In this document: piece by piece, positions 44,507 to 53,405 of the stretch | Numbering within the stretch: position 1 is the stretch's first letter | Layout of the letters: every line of letters starts with the position of its first letter | Position numbers and translations under genes: made by a program | NCBI RefSeq assembly: GCF_002967765.1 | Contig: NZ_PUHY01000010.1 | Span: 62,001 to 126,000, forward strand | Direction of reading: 5' to 3' | Origin: Blastopirellula marina | GTDB lineage: Bacteria; Planctomycetota; Planctomycetia; Pirellulales; Pirellulaceae | DNA: 64,000 bases | Notes under the pieces: model-generated | Databases searched by the model: none | Told to the model about the DNA's origin: nothing | What the model saw: the letters and a program-made list of their open reading frames with translations, nothing else

Positions 44507-44884
44507 TTGATCCGAGACGACAATCCGTTCGAATCTCCCTCAACGCCAAGCGATGGCGGATTGATTGAGGTTGAAGCAGCACGTCACATCTGGCTTGCCT
44601 GGGCGTTGCCGTTGGCAAGCGGTACGCTGTTCGCTAGCGCGTTCTACCTTCCGTCAAGCTTTGCCGGAACGCCGTTGTTTTTGGTTCTCTTTGGGATCTC
44701 GCTGCTGTTGATGATCGCCGGAGTGGTCATGACAATTCATGCGATTTTTGTCCGCAAGCAGTGGTCGATCGCCTGGCCCCATCTGCTTGCCGGCATCCTT
44801 CTTAACGGCTTGGTTTTCGCGGCCGATGCATTCTTCATCTACATACTGATTTCGCTGATCCTGTTCTTTAGCAGCTTCTCTTGA
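44507..44884 (+). CDS. NP-x-SP membrane protein, array member 7
   Basis: 125 residues. The motif is DDNPFESPSTPS, just seven residues in. TM1 is LAWALPLASGTLFASAFYL, TM2 FGISLLLMIAGVVMTIHAIFV, TM3 HLLAGILLNGLVFAADAFFI. The start is TTG 44507, since no ATG precedes the motif; AGGAAG is about 14 bases upstream, farther than ideal. It ends the array, and the MazG-type gene follows convergently. Confidence 0.75.
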   Translation: MIRDDNPFESPSTPSDGGLIEVEAARHIWLAWALPLASGTLFASAFYLPSSFAGTPLFLVLFGISLLLMIAGVVMTIHAIFVRKQWSIAWPHLLAGILLNGLVFAADAFFIYILISLILFFSSFS

Positions 44885-44901
44885 ATCGCGATAGGAAGCT
44901 A

Positions 44902-45312
44902 CTACTTGGGCGGATCGTCTTTCCCATACCGTCCTTTGAATTTATCCGCCGGATACTTGGCGACGTTCTTCTTCATCTTCTCGCGCATCAGAGTTGCCAC
45001 GTCGAAACCCATTTCGTTGCAAAGCGCCATGGCATAGCAGATCACGTCTGCGATTTCTTCACCGATGGCAGCTCGCTTGTCGGCCTCGATGTCAGAACGC
45101 GAGGCCTCGACGGTGATCCACTGGAAATGTTCCATCAGTTCCGCCGCTTCCACGGCCAAGGCCATGCTGATGTTCTTGGGGGCGTGGAACTGATGCCAGT
45201 CTCGTTCGGCGACAAAGTGCGCGACCATTTCGCGCAGTTGCCCGACGGGCGTTTGCAGATCGTCAGAAATCGCGTCGATGCGTTGGGCTAAGCTTTGCGG
45301 ATCGCTGGTCAT
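44902..45312 (-). CDS. MazG-type nucleotide pyrophosphohydrolase
   Basis: 136 residues. The metal-binding motifs are E-x-x-E in ALAVEAAELMEHFQW and E-x-x-D in GEEIADVICYAMALC, as in the dCTP/NTP pyrophosphatases of the MazG/RS21-C6 group. It hydrolyses non-standard or excess (d)NTPs to the monophosphate. ATG 45312 has GGGAG ahead, six bases from the codon, so I use it over the more upstream frame at 45351. It converges with the array. Confidence 0.85.
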   Translation of the reverse strand: MTSDPQSLAQRIDAISDDLQTPVGQLREMVAHFVAERDWHQFHAPKNISMALAVEAAELMEHFQWITVEASRSDIEADKRAAIGEEIADVICYAMALCNEMGFDVATLMREKMKKNVAKYPADKFKGRYGKDDPPK

Positions 45313-45411
45313 GCGAATCTCCCTCAGACATTCGATTCCGCGTTGTGCCAACGTAGCACAGGCGGCGTGCGTGTCATGATTGGAGATATTGCCGTCCAGT
45401 TCAACCGGTAA

Positions 45412-46206
45412 CTACCACTGTGTGGCAGGTTCGGCTTCTTCTTCACCGTTTGTTGCTGGCAAGCCAAGCAGACGGCAAGCAAAGATCGGCGAAAGACCTG
45501 AGTCGACGGCCGCGACCTCGTCAGTTGGCCCTTCAGTAACCGGCTTCTGGGCAACTTGTGGTTGGGCGATCGGCTCTAGCATCGATGCCTGCTCGATGGT
45601 TTCCTCGTTTTCGTCGAACACGCGGGCAAAGACTGAATTGCCTGATTTCGGTTTACCTGCAGACGAACCGTCGTCTTGCGTTACAGGGGCAACCGGAGCA
45701 GCTTGCGTGAACCGCGATCCACCTTGGGAAGTGGGCGATTGAGGCTGAGCGGCTGGAGCACTCGAGTAGCGGGATGGTCGATTTTGAGGTGTCGAGAGTG
45801 CTTCTTCGTGGCTAACAACGCGCGAATCTGGCCCAATCGTTACGCGGGGATTCGACCAATCGACTGGCTGTGCATTCGCCGCTTTAGCAGCCACATCAAG
45901 AGGACTTTCTGGCGCATTCCCGCCTGGCTGGCGAGGCCCAACTTCAGGCGACGGAGCAGGGGAGTAGTTCGGTGGGCTGACCTGATCAATGGGAGGGAGG
46001 CGACGTAATTGATCGTCGCGGCGAACGTTCCCTTGATCGACCAGCGTGGGCGTCGGAGGATTGGCAACGGACCAGCGCGACTCGCCGGTGTACTGCCCCC
46101 AAACCGGGGAGATCGTAGCCAGGGTCGAGGCCGTCAGGACCAAACCGGCGAACATTTTCGAGAGACCGGGCACCCGGTTTCGGATGTTGCTGTTGTACTG
46201 TGCCAT
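45412..46206 (-). CDS. Exported proline-rich hypothetical protein
   Basis: 264 residues. A hydrophobic stretch (KMFAGLVLTASTLATISPVWG) near residues 17-37 is a signal peptide or anchor. The remainder is Pro/Ser/Gln/Ala-rich, low complexity, with no domain. It is divergent from marR. A role in the envelope is a guess. Confidence 0.5.
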   Translation of the reverse strand: MAQYNSNIRNRVPGLSKMFAGLVLTASTLATISPVWGQYTGESRWSVANPPTPTLVDQGNVRRDDQLRRLPPIDQVSPPNYSPAPSPEVGPRQPGGNAPESPLDVAAKAANAQPVDWSNPRVTIGPDSRVVSHEEALSTPQNRPSRYSSAPAAQPQSPTSQGGSRFTQAAPVAPVTQDDGSSAGKPKSGNSVFARVFDENEETIEQASMLEPIAQPQVAQKPVTEGPTDEVAAVDSGLSPIFACRLLGLPATNGEEEAEPATQW

Positions 46207-46341
46207 GTCGCTACCACGCTAAAAGGCTAAGAAACTCACCGCGCACGCCTCGCTAATCTGGCGTCGTTCTGCTTCATCGTCAGAATCGCGCAAGGAAGTT
46301 TAACGATTGTAGGAGTCGCACTCTGTGATAGCAGAATTTCC

Positions 46342-46393
46342 TTGACTAATTTATTTGTTCCAAGCCATAATTATTTAGGAAGGCTAACTAAAC
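46342..46393 (+). promoter_or_regulatory. Promoter and possible operator of marR-efflux operon
   Basis: TTGACT at 46342-46347, an 18-base spacer, and CATAAT at 46366-46371, 41 bases ahead of the marR ATG. Downstream, TTTAG and CTAAA (46374-46391) form a small inverted repeat where a MarR dimer could sit. Confidence 0.45.
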
Positions 46394-46411
46394 ACCACTC
46401 GCGAGTACGGT

Positions 46412-46885
46412 ATGCAGTACGATTTCCAAGCCAGCACGGGCTATTGGATCACACTTACGGCTCACCAATACCAACAACGGGTGGATAGCGAGCTGCGCCC
46501 CTTCGGTATCACGTTTCGTCAGTTTCAAGTGTTAGCCTGGCTGAAATATGACGGGTCGTTAACGCAGAGCGAACTCGCTCGACGCATGCTCATCGAACCA
46601 CCCACACTCGCTGGCATCATGACTCGCATGGAGACCTTGCATTGGATCCAACGGGTTAGTTGCTCCTTCGATCGCCGCAAGAAGTACCTCGAAGTCGGAC
46701 CTGCCGCCGAACCGGTTTGGAAAAAGATTGTCGCGGTTTTAAACAAAATACGTCAGGAAGCCGTTCAGGGGCTAACGCCTCATGAAGTCGATCAGCTTCA
46801 CGCACTCCTCGGTCGCGTTCTGCAAAACCTCGGCGGAACGTCATCAACGCCTACCTCCTCAGAAGTCGCTACACACCAATCATGA
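46412..46885 (+). CDS. MarR-family transcriptional regulator
   Basis: 157 residues. The winged helix spans about 33-105, with LRPFGITFRQFQVLAWLKYDGSLTQSELARRM and a wing around FDRRKKYLEV. MarR dimers usually repress adjacent transport genes until a ligand binds. The stop overlaps the next gene's start in ATGA, so the operon is translationally coupled. The ligand is unknown. The inverted repeat upstream may be its operator. Confidence 0.9.
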   Translation: MQYDFQASTGYWITLTAHQYQQRVDSELRPFGITFRQFQVLAWLKYDGSLTQSELARRMLIEPPTLAGIMTRMETLHWIQRVSCSFDRRKKYLEVGPAAEPVWKKIVAVLNKIRQEAVQGLTPHEVDQLHALLGRVLQNLGGTSSTPTSSEVATHQS

Positions 46886-48162
46886 ATACGACTTTCCCTC
46901 TCCATATTTCGACATCTTTGCTGCTCTCGTTGGCGATCGGTTCGTCACTGCTCGCCCAAGGCAAAGCACCTCCACCGGCTCCGGTTCGTACCGCAACCGT
47001 CGAGCAGAAGGAGATCGCCACCCGCAAGCCGTTCGTCGGAACGGTTCGACCGACGCAGCAAGCAATTCTTGGTAGCGCGGTCGATGGTCGCGTGATCGAG
47101 TTCAACTACGAAGAAGGCGATCGCGTCGAGAACGGAGCTGCGATTGCCCAATTGCTAACCCACACGATCAATCTGCAGTGGGAAGCCGCCAAAGCGGAAC
47201 TGAATGTTCGTAAAGCCGAGCTGGAAGAGATGGAGAACGGGACCCGGCCGGAAGAGATCGAGCAAATGAAAGCCCGCATGCTCGCAGCCGAAGCTCGGAT
47301 GCGTTATCTCGAACTACGTCGTAAGCGAGCCGAGGACTTGTACGCCAACCAGAAGGTTACCTCGGCCGAAGTGCGTGACGAAGCGGTCTCGGCCGCGGAT
47401 GCCGCCAAGCAGGCGTTCCTGGAAGCGAAAGCGGCTTACGACTTGTCGGTCGCTGGACCGCGTGCGGAACAAATCGCCCAAGCCAAGGCGCGCGTCGCCA
47501 TGCAGCAGGCCATCGCCGACGAACTGGAAGATCGGATTAAGAAGTACACGATCCGTACGCGTTTCGATGGATATATCGTGAAGAAGTCGACGGAGGTTGG
47601 TGCCTGGGCGAGTTCTGGTGGACCGATTGCCGAGGTCGCCCATCTCGATTCGGTCGATGTCGTGGCCAACGTTCCGGAACAAGATATTCCTTACGTTCAG
47701 CTAGGCGAAGAGGTCACCGTGGAAGTCTTCGCTTACAAGGGACATCCCTTCAGCGGAAAGGTGTTCTCGATCAATCCTTCCGCAGATGTCCGGGCTCGAA
47801 CCTTTCCTGTCAAAATTCGAATCAAGAACGAACTGGTCGACGGCAAACCCATGCTCAAATCGGGCATGATGGGGAATGTCCTGCTACAAGCTGGCCAGCA
47901 GAAAGTGGCCAAGTTAGTTCCTAAAGATGCGATCGTTCTGGGTGGCCCAGCACCAATGCTATACACCGTGGCTAAGTCGGCCGACGGCCTGACCGCGAAA
48001 CCAGTTACGGTTCAGCTGGGTGAAGCAGACGGTGGCTTGATCGAGGTCCTTGGTGAGATCCAGCCAGGCGATCAGGTGGTGACGCGTGGTAACGAGCGTC
48101 TTCGCCCAGGCCAGCCCATTTCGATTATCCCCACGACTGAGAACCAAACCGCCGGCAGCTAA
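46882..48162 (+). CDS. RND efflux periplasmic adaptor (HlyD/AcrA-like)
   Basis: 426 residues. A Sec signal peptide (LHISTSLLLSLAIGSSLLAQG) is followed by the biotinyl-lipoyl-like VDGRVIEFNYEEGDRVENG, a long coiled-coil hairpin (about residues 100-205, with KAELEEMENGTRPEEIEQMKAR) and the barrel domain near FDGYIVKKSTEVGAWASSGG. C-terminal LRPGQPISIIP closes it. It bridges the inner-membrane pump to an outer-membrane channel. No outer-membrane factor gene is in the window. There is no lipobox, so the protein is not lipid-anchored. Confidence 0.92.
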   Translation: MNTTFPLHISTSLLLSLAIGSSLLAQGKAPPPAPVRTATVEQKEIATRKPFVGTVRPTQQAILGSAVDGRVIEFNYEEGDRVENGAAIAQLLTHTINLQWEAAKAELNVRKAELEEMENGTRPEEIEQMKARMLAAEARMRYLELRRKRAEDLYANQKVTSAEVRDEAVSAADAAKQAFLEAKAAYDLSVAGPRAEQIAQAKARVAMQQAIADELEDRIKKYTIRTRFDGYIVKKSTEVGAWASSGGPIAEVAHLDSVDVVANVPEQDIPYVQLGEEVTVEVFAYKGHPFSGKVFSINPSADVRARTFPVKIRIKNELVDGKPMLKSGMMGNVLLQAGQQKVAKLVPKDAIVLGGPAPMLYTVAKSADGLTAKPVTVQLGEADGGLIEVLGEIQPGDQVVTRGNERLRPGQPISIIPTTENQTAGS

Positions 48163-48207
48163 CCGCGTCGATTCCCGCACTCAACTCTCCCGCCTCAAGC
48201 TTGTCCC

Positions 48208-51200
48208 ATGATTAACTTCTTCCTCAATAATCCGGTCAAAGTCGCCGTTGGCGTGTTGCTGGTTGCGTTGTTCGGAACCGTCGCATTGTTCCAGATGCCG
48301 ATGCAGCTGACGCCAGAGGTGCAAACGCCCACGATCACCATCGAGACAGCCTGGCCTGGCGCCAGCCCTCAAGAGATCGAACAAGAAATCGTCGTCGAAC
48401 AGGAAGAGCAGCTGAAGAGTGTGGAAGGAATTCGGAAGATGACTTCCGAAAGCACCGACTCGAAAGCAACCATCACACTCGAATTCCTGGTCGGGACGAA
48501 TATGGAAGAGGCACTGTTGAAGGTCAACAGCCGCCTTGCTCAAGTTCCGAACTATCCAGAAGACGCCGACCAACCGGTGATCACCACGGCCAACTCTTCC
48601 GATCGCCCCATCGCCTGGTTTGTACTTGGTCCGCGCAAGCCATCTAAGGAGCAATTCGACGAGTTCCGCAGTAAGCACCCTGAGTTTACCGCGGAACTGG
48701 ACGAGATCGAATTCTCACCCAACGTGGGCGTCCAGATGCTTCGCTTGCGCAATGCGGCCGAAGCCCATCCAGAGTTCGCGGAACTTGCTCCGCCGGCGAG
48801 TCTCGACGTGATGACGATGAAACGATTCGCTGAGGACGAGATCGAGGCTCGATTCGAGCGAGTGAAAGGAGTTTCGCAGTCGAACGTGATTGGCGGCTTG
48901 GAGGACGAAATCCAAGTGGTCGTCCATCCCGAACGACTTGCGGCTCGGCAGTTAACCATCAACGATGTCCGTCGCGTGCTATCTGGCCAAAATGAAGACA
49001 CGTCCGCTGGTGACTTCTGGGAAGGTAAACGCCGTTGGGTTGTGCGAACGCTGGGTCAGTTTCGCTCGACGGAACAAGTGGAAAATCAACTGCTGGCCGT
49101 TCGCGAAGGAGTGCCCGTTTACGTTCGCGATATTGGGGAAGTGCGTCACGGTTACAAGAAACCAAACGGCATCATGCGTCGATTTGGTGAGTCGAGCATC
49201 GGGATTAACTGTGTCCGCGAAACCAATGCCAACGTGCTTGATGTGATGGACGGATTACAGCAAGTTCGTGAGGAACTTGATAACGGCCTGCTGAAGTCGA
49301 AAGGCCTGCAACTCGTCCAGGTGTACGACGAAACCGATTACATCTATTCGTCGGTCGATCTGGTGCAGCAAAACATTTTCATCGGTGGTGCGTTGACCGT
49401 TTGCGTGCTGATGCTGTTCTTGCATCTCGGGGCACGGACATTGTTCCTCATTCCAGCGGCCATGGCGTTGGCGATTGGCTCGGCAACGGTTAACGGCTGG
49501 TTGTTCTTGCCTTGCCTGATATTGCTGCTGACCGCTGGGTTCTGGTTTGCTCGTGGTGCGTTGGTGGTCGCCTTGGCGATTCCAACCAGTATCGTGGGGA
49601 CATTCCTCGTGTTGGGGATTCTCGGTCGATCACTGAATGTGATCAGCCTGGCGGGCTTGGCGTTCGCCGTCGGGATGCTGGTCGATAACGCCGTCGTTGT
49701 GCTGGAGAACATCTATCGCTATTACCAGATGGGAGATTCCCCACTAAAAGCGGCATCGAAGGGGACCAGTGAAGTTTGGGGGGCCGTGTTCGCTTCGACG
49801 GCAACCACCGTCGCCGTGTTTCTACCAATCGTGTTCATTCAAGAAGAAGCGGGGCAGTTGTTTAGAGACATTGCCTTGGCTATTAGTGCGGCCGTCGCGC
49901 TTTCGTTGGTCGTATCGATGTCGGTGATTCCGACAGCTGCCTCGCGCCTTTTTCATCGCAATCGCAAAGGAGCTCCGGAGAAAAACGGGCATATCTCGTC
50001 CCCGGTTACCGAAAAGGGCTCCCACGCCACATCGCCTGCTGCGATTTCTGGAATTGAGGGAAGCATCAACAAGCTGGGCGAAAAGACAATCGACTGGGTC
50101 GTCGGTTTGAATCGGTGGCTAATGCAAACCACGCTTCGCCGCGTGGGCGTGATCACGCTGATCTTGGTGGCAACCGGACTGACCAGTTGGGCCCTCTGGC
50201 CAAAAGTCGAATACTTGCCGACCGGCAATCGCAACTTGGTGTTCGGAATTTTGCTTCCTCCGCCAGGCTACAATATCGACCAGTTGATGGCGATGGGCGA
50301 ACAAGTCGAAGAAGATTTGCGACCCTACTGGGACGTCGATCCCACCGACCCTAAAGTCCTGAACGCCGAGTTTCCGCCGATCAGCGATTTCTTCTTTGTG
50401 GCTCGGGGGCGCCAGGTGTTTATGGGCTTGCGTACCTACGATGATCAACGCGCCGGCGAATTGGTAAACTTGGTGCAACGTGTCGGATCGAAGTTGCCAG
50501 GCACCTTCGCCGTTGCGAAACAATCAAGCTTGTTCGAACAAGGTTTGACCGCTGGGCGAACAATTGACGTCGAGATCACCGGTCCCGACCTGGAAACGCT
50601 GGTTGGGATTGGACGCTCCGTATTCGGTGCCTCGAAAGGTGCCTTGCCTGAAAACACTCAAGCTCGTCCGGTTCCCAGCTTGGACCTTTCCAGCCCGGAA
50701 GTTCATATCGAACCGAAGCTGGTTCAAGCTGCCGAAATGGGCGTCAGCAGTGCCGACCTTGGCTATACGGCCAATGCCCTGATCGATGGTGCTTATGCCG
50801 GTGACTATTTCCTGAATGGAAAGAAGATCGACCTCACGATCATTGGCGAGACGCAGTTCGCCGACTCGACACAAAAAATCGGCACGTTACCGATCGCAAC
50901 CCCAGGGGGCGAACTGATTCCACTGGAGGCCGTGGCCGACGTCACTCTGACCAGCGGTCCGGAACAAGTGAATCACCGCGAACGCATGCGATCGATCACG
51001 ATTGAGGTCTCACCGCCACGCGAAATGGCGCTGGAAGACGCCATGAATAAGATCTCGGCGATTCTCGTCAACTTGAAAGAGCAGGGGGCGATTCCCGATG
51101 GATACCGCGTGGCTCTTTCCGGCACGGCCGACAAGCTGCAAGATACCTGGATGTCGCTTCGGCTGAACGTGCTGTTGGCGTTACTGATCACGTACCTCTT

Positions 51201-51783
51201 AATGGCCGCGTTGTTTGAATCTTGGATTTATCCATTCGTGATCATCCTCAGCGTGCCGCTGGGTGCCGTCGGCGGAGTGATGGCGTTGTCGCTGTTGAAC
51301 CTGTTCGTTCTGCAGCCACTCGATGTGCTGACAATGCTAGGCTTCGTGATCTTGATCGGTACCGTTGTGAACAACCCGATCCTGATCGTTCACCAGGCGC
51401 TCAATTACATGCGTGAAGATGGCCTCTCGCTGCAAGATGCCGTGCTCGAAAGCGTGCGTTCACGAATTCGACCGATTTTCATGACCACGATGACCACCGT
51501 GCTGGGACTGATGCCGTTGGTGCTTTTCCCAGGCTCTGGGAGCGAACTGTATCGCGGACTGGGAAGCGTGGTGCTGGGTGGTTTGTTGGTTTCGACCTTC
51601 CTGACCTTGGTGTTGGTCCCCAGCTTATTCAGCCTGACCGTTGAAACGTTCGATCGCTTGTTTGGTCGGTTCTACGAGGATGACGAAGAAACGCACCTTC
51701 CGCCGAAGGCCGTTGAACCGGTTCCTCAAGCCGAGCCCGAATACGCCACCGCTCCGGGTGGTAACCCATTCACGGAAAACTAG
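48208..51783 (+). CDS. RND-family efflux transporter (HAE1/AcrB-like)
   Basis: 1191 residues, longer than the usual 1030-1060. Twelve membrane segments are expected. The TM4 motif reads GMLVDNAVVVLENIYRYY at about residues 489-506, with Asp493 and Asn494 where AcrB has two Asp. An extra segment of about 60 residues occurs in the first porter region (WFVLGPRKPSKEQ to EDEIEARF), and another charged loop of about 50-60 residues (NRKGAPEKNGHISSP...) between the two halves. It starts 46 bases after the adaptor. Proton-driven drug or lipid export is likely; the substrate is unknown. The C-terminus is a Pro/Glu-rich tail. Confidence 0.93.
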   Translation: MINFFLNNPVKVAVGVLLVALFGTVALFQMPMQLTPEVQTPTITIETAWPGASPQEIEQEIVVEQEEQLKSVEGIRKMTSESTDSKATITLEFLVGTNMEEALLKVNSRLAQVPNYPEDADQPVITTANSSDRPIAWFVLGPRKPSKEQFDEFRSKHPEFTAELDEIEFSPNVGVQMLRLRNAAEAHPEFAELAPPASLDVMTMKRFAEDEIEARFERVKGVSQSNVIGGLEDEIQVVVHPERLAARQLTINDVRRVLSGQNEDTSAGDFWEGKRRWVVRTLGQFRSTEQVENQLLAVREGVPVYVRDIGEVRHGYKKPNGIMRRFGESSIGINCVRETNANVLDVMDGLQQVREELDNGLLKSKGLQLVQVYDETDYIYSSVDLVQQNIFIGGALTVCVLMLFLHLGARTLFLIPAAMALAIGSATVNGWLFLPCLILLLTAGFWFARGALVVALAIPTSIVGTFLVLGILGRSLNVISLAGLAFAVGMLVDNAVVVLENIYRYYQMGDSPLKAASKGTSEVWGAVFASTATTVAVFLPIVFIQEEAGQLFRDIALAISAAVALSLVVSMSVIPTAASRLFHRNRKGAPEKNGHISSPVTEKGSHATSPAAISGIEGSINKLGEKTIDWVVGLNRWLMQTTLRRVGVITLILVATGLTSWALWPKVEYLPTGNRNLVFGILLPPPGYNIDQLMAMGEQVEEDLRPYWDVDPTDPKVLNAEFPPISDFFFVARGRQVFMGLRTYDDQRAGELVNLVQRVGSKLPGTFAVAKQSSLFEQGLTAGRTIDVEITGPDLETLVGIGRSVFGASKGALPENTQARPVPSLDLSSPEVHIEPKLVQAAEMGVSSADLGYTANALIDGAYAGDYFLNGKKIDLTIIGETQFADSTQKIGTLPIATPGGELIPLEAVADVTLTSGPEQVNHRERMRSITIEVSPPREMALEDAMNKISAILVNLKEQGAIPDGYRVALSGTADKLQDTWMSLRLNVLLALLITYLLMAALFESWIYPFVIILSVPLGAVGGVMALSLLNLFVLQPLDVLTMLGFVILIGTVVNNPILIVHQALNYMREDGLSLQDAVLESVRSRIRPIFMTTMTTVLGLMPLVLFPGSGSELYRGLGSVVLGGLLVSTFLTLVLVPSLFSLTVETFDRLFGRFYEDDEETHLPPKAVEPVPQAEPEYATAPGGNPFTEN

Positions 51784-51898
51784 TTCAGCGGGAACCGAGT
51801 GCCTGATTCCTTGCCGCGAACCCTGGTTTTGCGGCGTAGGAAGTTGAGGTTAAACTAGAGATCTAGTGCAACGCCGTTTTCCTTCTCAGGTATTATCG

Positions 51899-52168
51899 AT
51901 GTCGAACAAGCTACGACGATTCTGGATCGTTTTGTCCCTGCTCGTCCTCCCGATGCTGGCCTCGCCGGCATTTGCCCAAGACGAAAAGAAGGAAGAGGAA
52001 GAAGGCAAGAGCTGGGTTCTAAACTACATCACCGTCGTGCTATTGGTCGGTGCGGGTGTCGCCGTCGTGGGGATGGGCACCAATCGCGAGAACGAAGAAA
52101 TGCGGAAGAAGGAACGCCAGGAAGCGAAAGAGAAGGAAGAGCGACTCAAAAAGCTGGAACAAGGTTAA
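51899..52168 (+). CDS. Small exported/membrane protein with coiled-coil tail
   Basis: 89 residues. Signal-like MSNKLRRFWIVLSLLVLPMLA ends in SPAFAQ, then an acidic Lys/Glu stretch, a second hydrophobic helix (ITVVLLVGAGVAVVGMG) and a strongly charged coiled-coil tail (MRKKERQEAKEKEERLKKLEQ). The ATG at 51899 is chosen over GTG 51866. It follows the RND operon in the same direction but with a gap of about 115 bases. Function unknown. Confidence 0.55.
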   Translation: MSNKLRRFWIVLSLLVLPMLASPAFAQDEKKEEEEGKSWVLNYITVVLLVGAGVAVVGMGTNRENEEMRKKERQEAKEKEERLKKLEQG

Positions 52169-52269
52169 CAGCCTGTTAGTTCCAGGCTCCGTGCTATGCT
52201 CGATTCCGGCAATCGGCCGCATGACTCCCAATGCGGCCTAATGAGTTCAGAGGCGTGAATCAGGCCGAA

Positions 52270-52608
52270 TTACGTGGCCGCTACCGCCTGGTTCGATGTT
52301 CGAGCAAAGGCTCCTACTAAGCGAATGACTTTGCGTCCAACGACGTCTTGCGTCTCGCAACCTGCCGCAGCCTCGCAAACCTCTCCCGCCATCGTGGCTA
52401 GTTCTTCATAGCCATACACATCGCAACAGCGATAAATGAAGTGGCTCAGGCGTCCCACTTCGGCCATGTTTCCAGAGCTAACCGCTTCGACCAGGCTGTC
52501 CAAGCGAGGCGATAACCCTTCGAGAAAGGCTTGCACCCGTACACTATTGAAGGCAAGCCGTTGGTTCAGTTTCCGCAGATCGGGAAGTTTGTTTTCGGTA
52601 GCATTCAT
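52270..52608 (-). CDS. Hpt-like (histidine phosphotransfer) domain protein
   Basis: 112 residues, all-helical. LSHFIYRCCDVYGYEELATM matches the Hpt pattern H-x-L-x(7)-G-x-x-x-L, with the phosphoacceptor His at about residue 56 and Gly ten residues later. The usual Lys-Gly after the His is replaced by Tyr-Arg. It may be a diverged or inactive phosphotransfer protein. An orphan response regulator is 1.4 kb away on the other strand. Neither has a kinase partner here. A five-residue helix repeat around ASGN is seen as well. Confidence 0.55.
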   Translation of the reverse strand: MNATENKLPDLRKLNQRLAFNSVRVQAFLEGLSPRLDSLVEAVSSGNMAEVGRLSHFIYRCCDVYGYEELATMAGEVCEAAAGCETQDVVGRKVIRLVGAFARTSNQAVAAT

Positions 52609-52758
52609 GGCAAGGACCTCGCGTAGGCATGAGAGGGGGTCGCAGAATCAAAGTCTGCGGATGACTTCATTAAGCGAGATCGGCAGAAGCGATGATCGTT
52701 GATGCCTGGCTTTGCCACCACCGCGGAAAAAGCTAGCAATTCGCGGCGAGGCTAACGG

Positions 52759-53088
52759 TTATGCCGCTTGTCGGGGCGCCTGCGCAACCGCGACGGGAAC
52801 GACCGCTGCGGCAAGGTTTTGCTGGCCAAGCTTTTCCAAGACCGCGTGCGTCAGACGATTCCGCATCGCGCTGGACCACTGGCCTCGTCCATGCTCGAGC
52901 GAAGCGAGATACTCGCGGACCAAGCGACGTAGGCGTGCCTGCTGATAACCGATCGCCTGATCTGAGGCAGCAATGCTGGCAGACAAATTCGCTCTTTGTT
53001 GTGCGATTTCAGTTAGTTCGCGAACCGCTTGGTTGACGATTCGGTCCTTCCGGGAGAAACTGGTGACCCAAGCTAAAAGCCGACGCAT
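52759..53088 (-). CDS. Small coiled-coil hypothetical protein
   Basis: 109 residues. A basic N-terminus (MRRLLAWVTSFSRKDR) leads into a helical region, RELTEIAQQRANLSASIAASDQAIGYQQARLRRLV, with heptad-like spacing. I use ATG 53088, since AAAGGAA precedes it; the upstream ATG at 53127 has no such site. No domain recognised. Confidence 0.45.
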   Translation of the reverse strand: MRRLLAWVTSFSRKDRIVNQAVRELTEIAQQRANLSASIAASDQAIGYQQARLRRLVREYLASLEHGRGQWSSAMRNRLTHAVLEKLGQQNLAAAVVPVAVAQAPRQAA

Positions 53089-53274
53089 CGCACGATTCCT
53101 TTTTTCCTTCTGCCTTGTCGAGTCCATGACGTGACATCGCCGTAATAAGGGAATCGAACGGAGCTGGGCCAGGACAGCAGATTCCTGCTAAGGAAACGCT
53201 TTCTGCCAACTAGCGAAAGCTTGCCAGATGTTAAGAAAATGAATAAAGAGGGTGGCTGGAAACGGTCGATACCA

Positions 53275-53310
53275 TTGTCAAACTCAGCGAATTTGGAATA
53301 ATCATTCCAA
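53275..53310 (+). promoter_or_regulatory. Promoter of tRNA-Cys with palindrome over -10
   Basis: TTGTCA (53275-53280), 16 bases, AATAAT (53297-53302), 25-30 bases ahead of the tRNA. The palindrome TTGGAATAATCATTCCAA (53293-53310) covers the -10 element. Confidence 0.55.
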
Positions 53311-53333
53311 TCACTGAGGTTCTCCTCTTTTAA

Positions 53334-53405
53334 GGCGCCGTGGCCAAGTGGCTAAGGCAGCGGATTGCAAATCCGCCATCGCCGGTTCGAATCCGGCCGG
53401 CGCCT
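53334..53405 (+). tRNA. tRNA-Cys (GCA)
   Basis: 72 bases without encoded CCA. Acceptor GGCGCCG pairs with CGGCGCC, the anticodon loop is TTGCAAA giving GCA, and the T arm is GCCGG-TTCGAAT-CCGGC. The discriminator base is U, the identity mark of Cys tRNAs. No intron or second tRNA follows. Confidence 0.97.

Noticed and set aside
53334-53405. tRNA-Cys as an attachment site for an integrated element
   Set aside because: No duplicated tRNA 3' end, integrase or compositional change was seen on either side.
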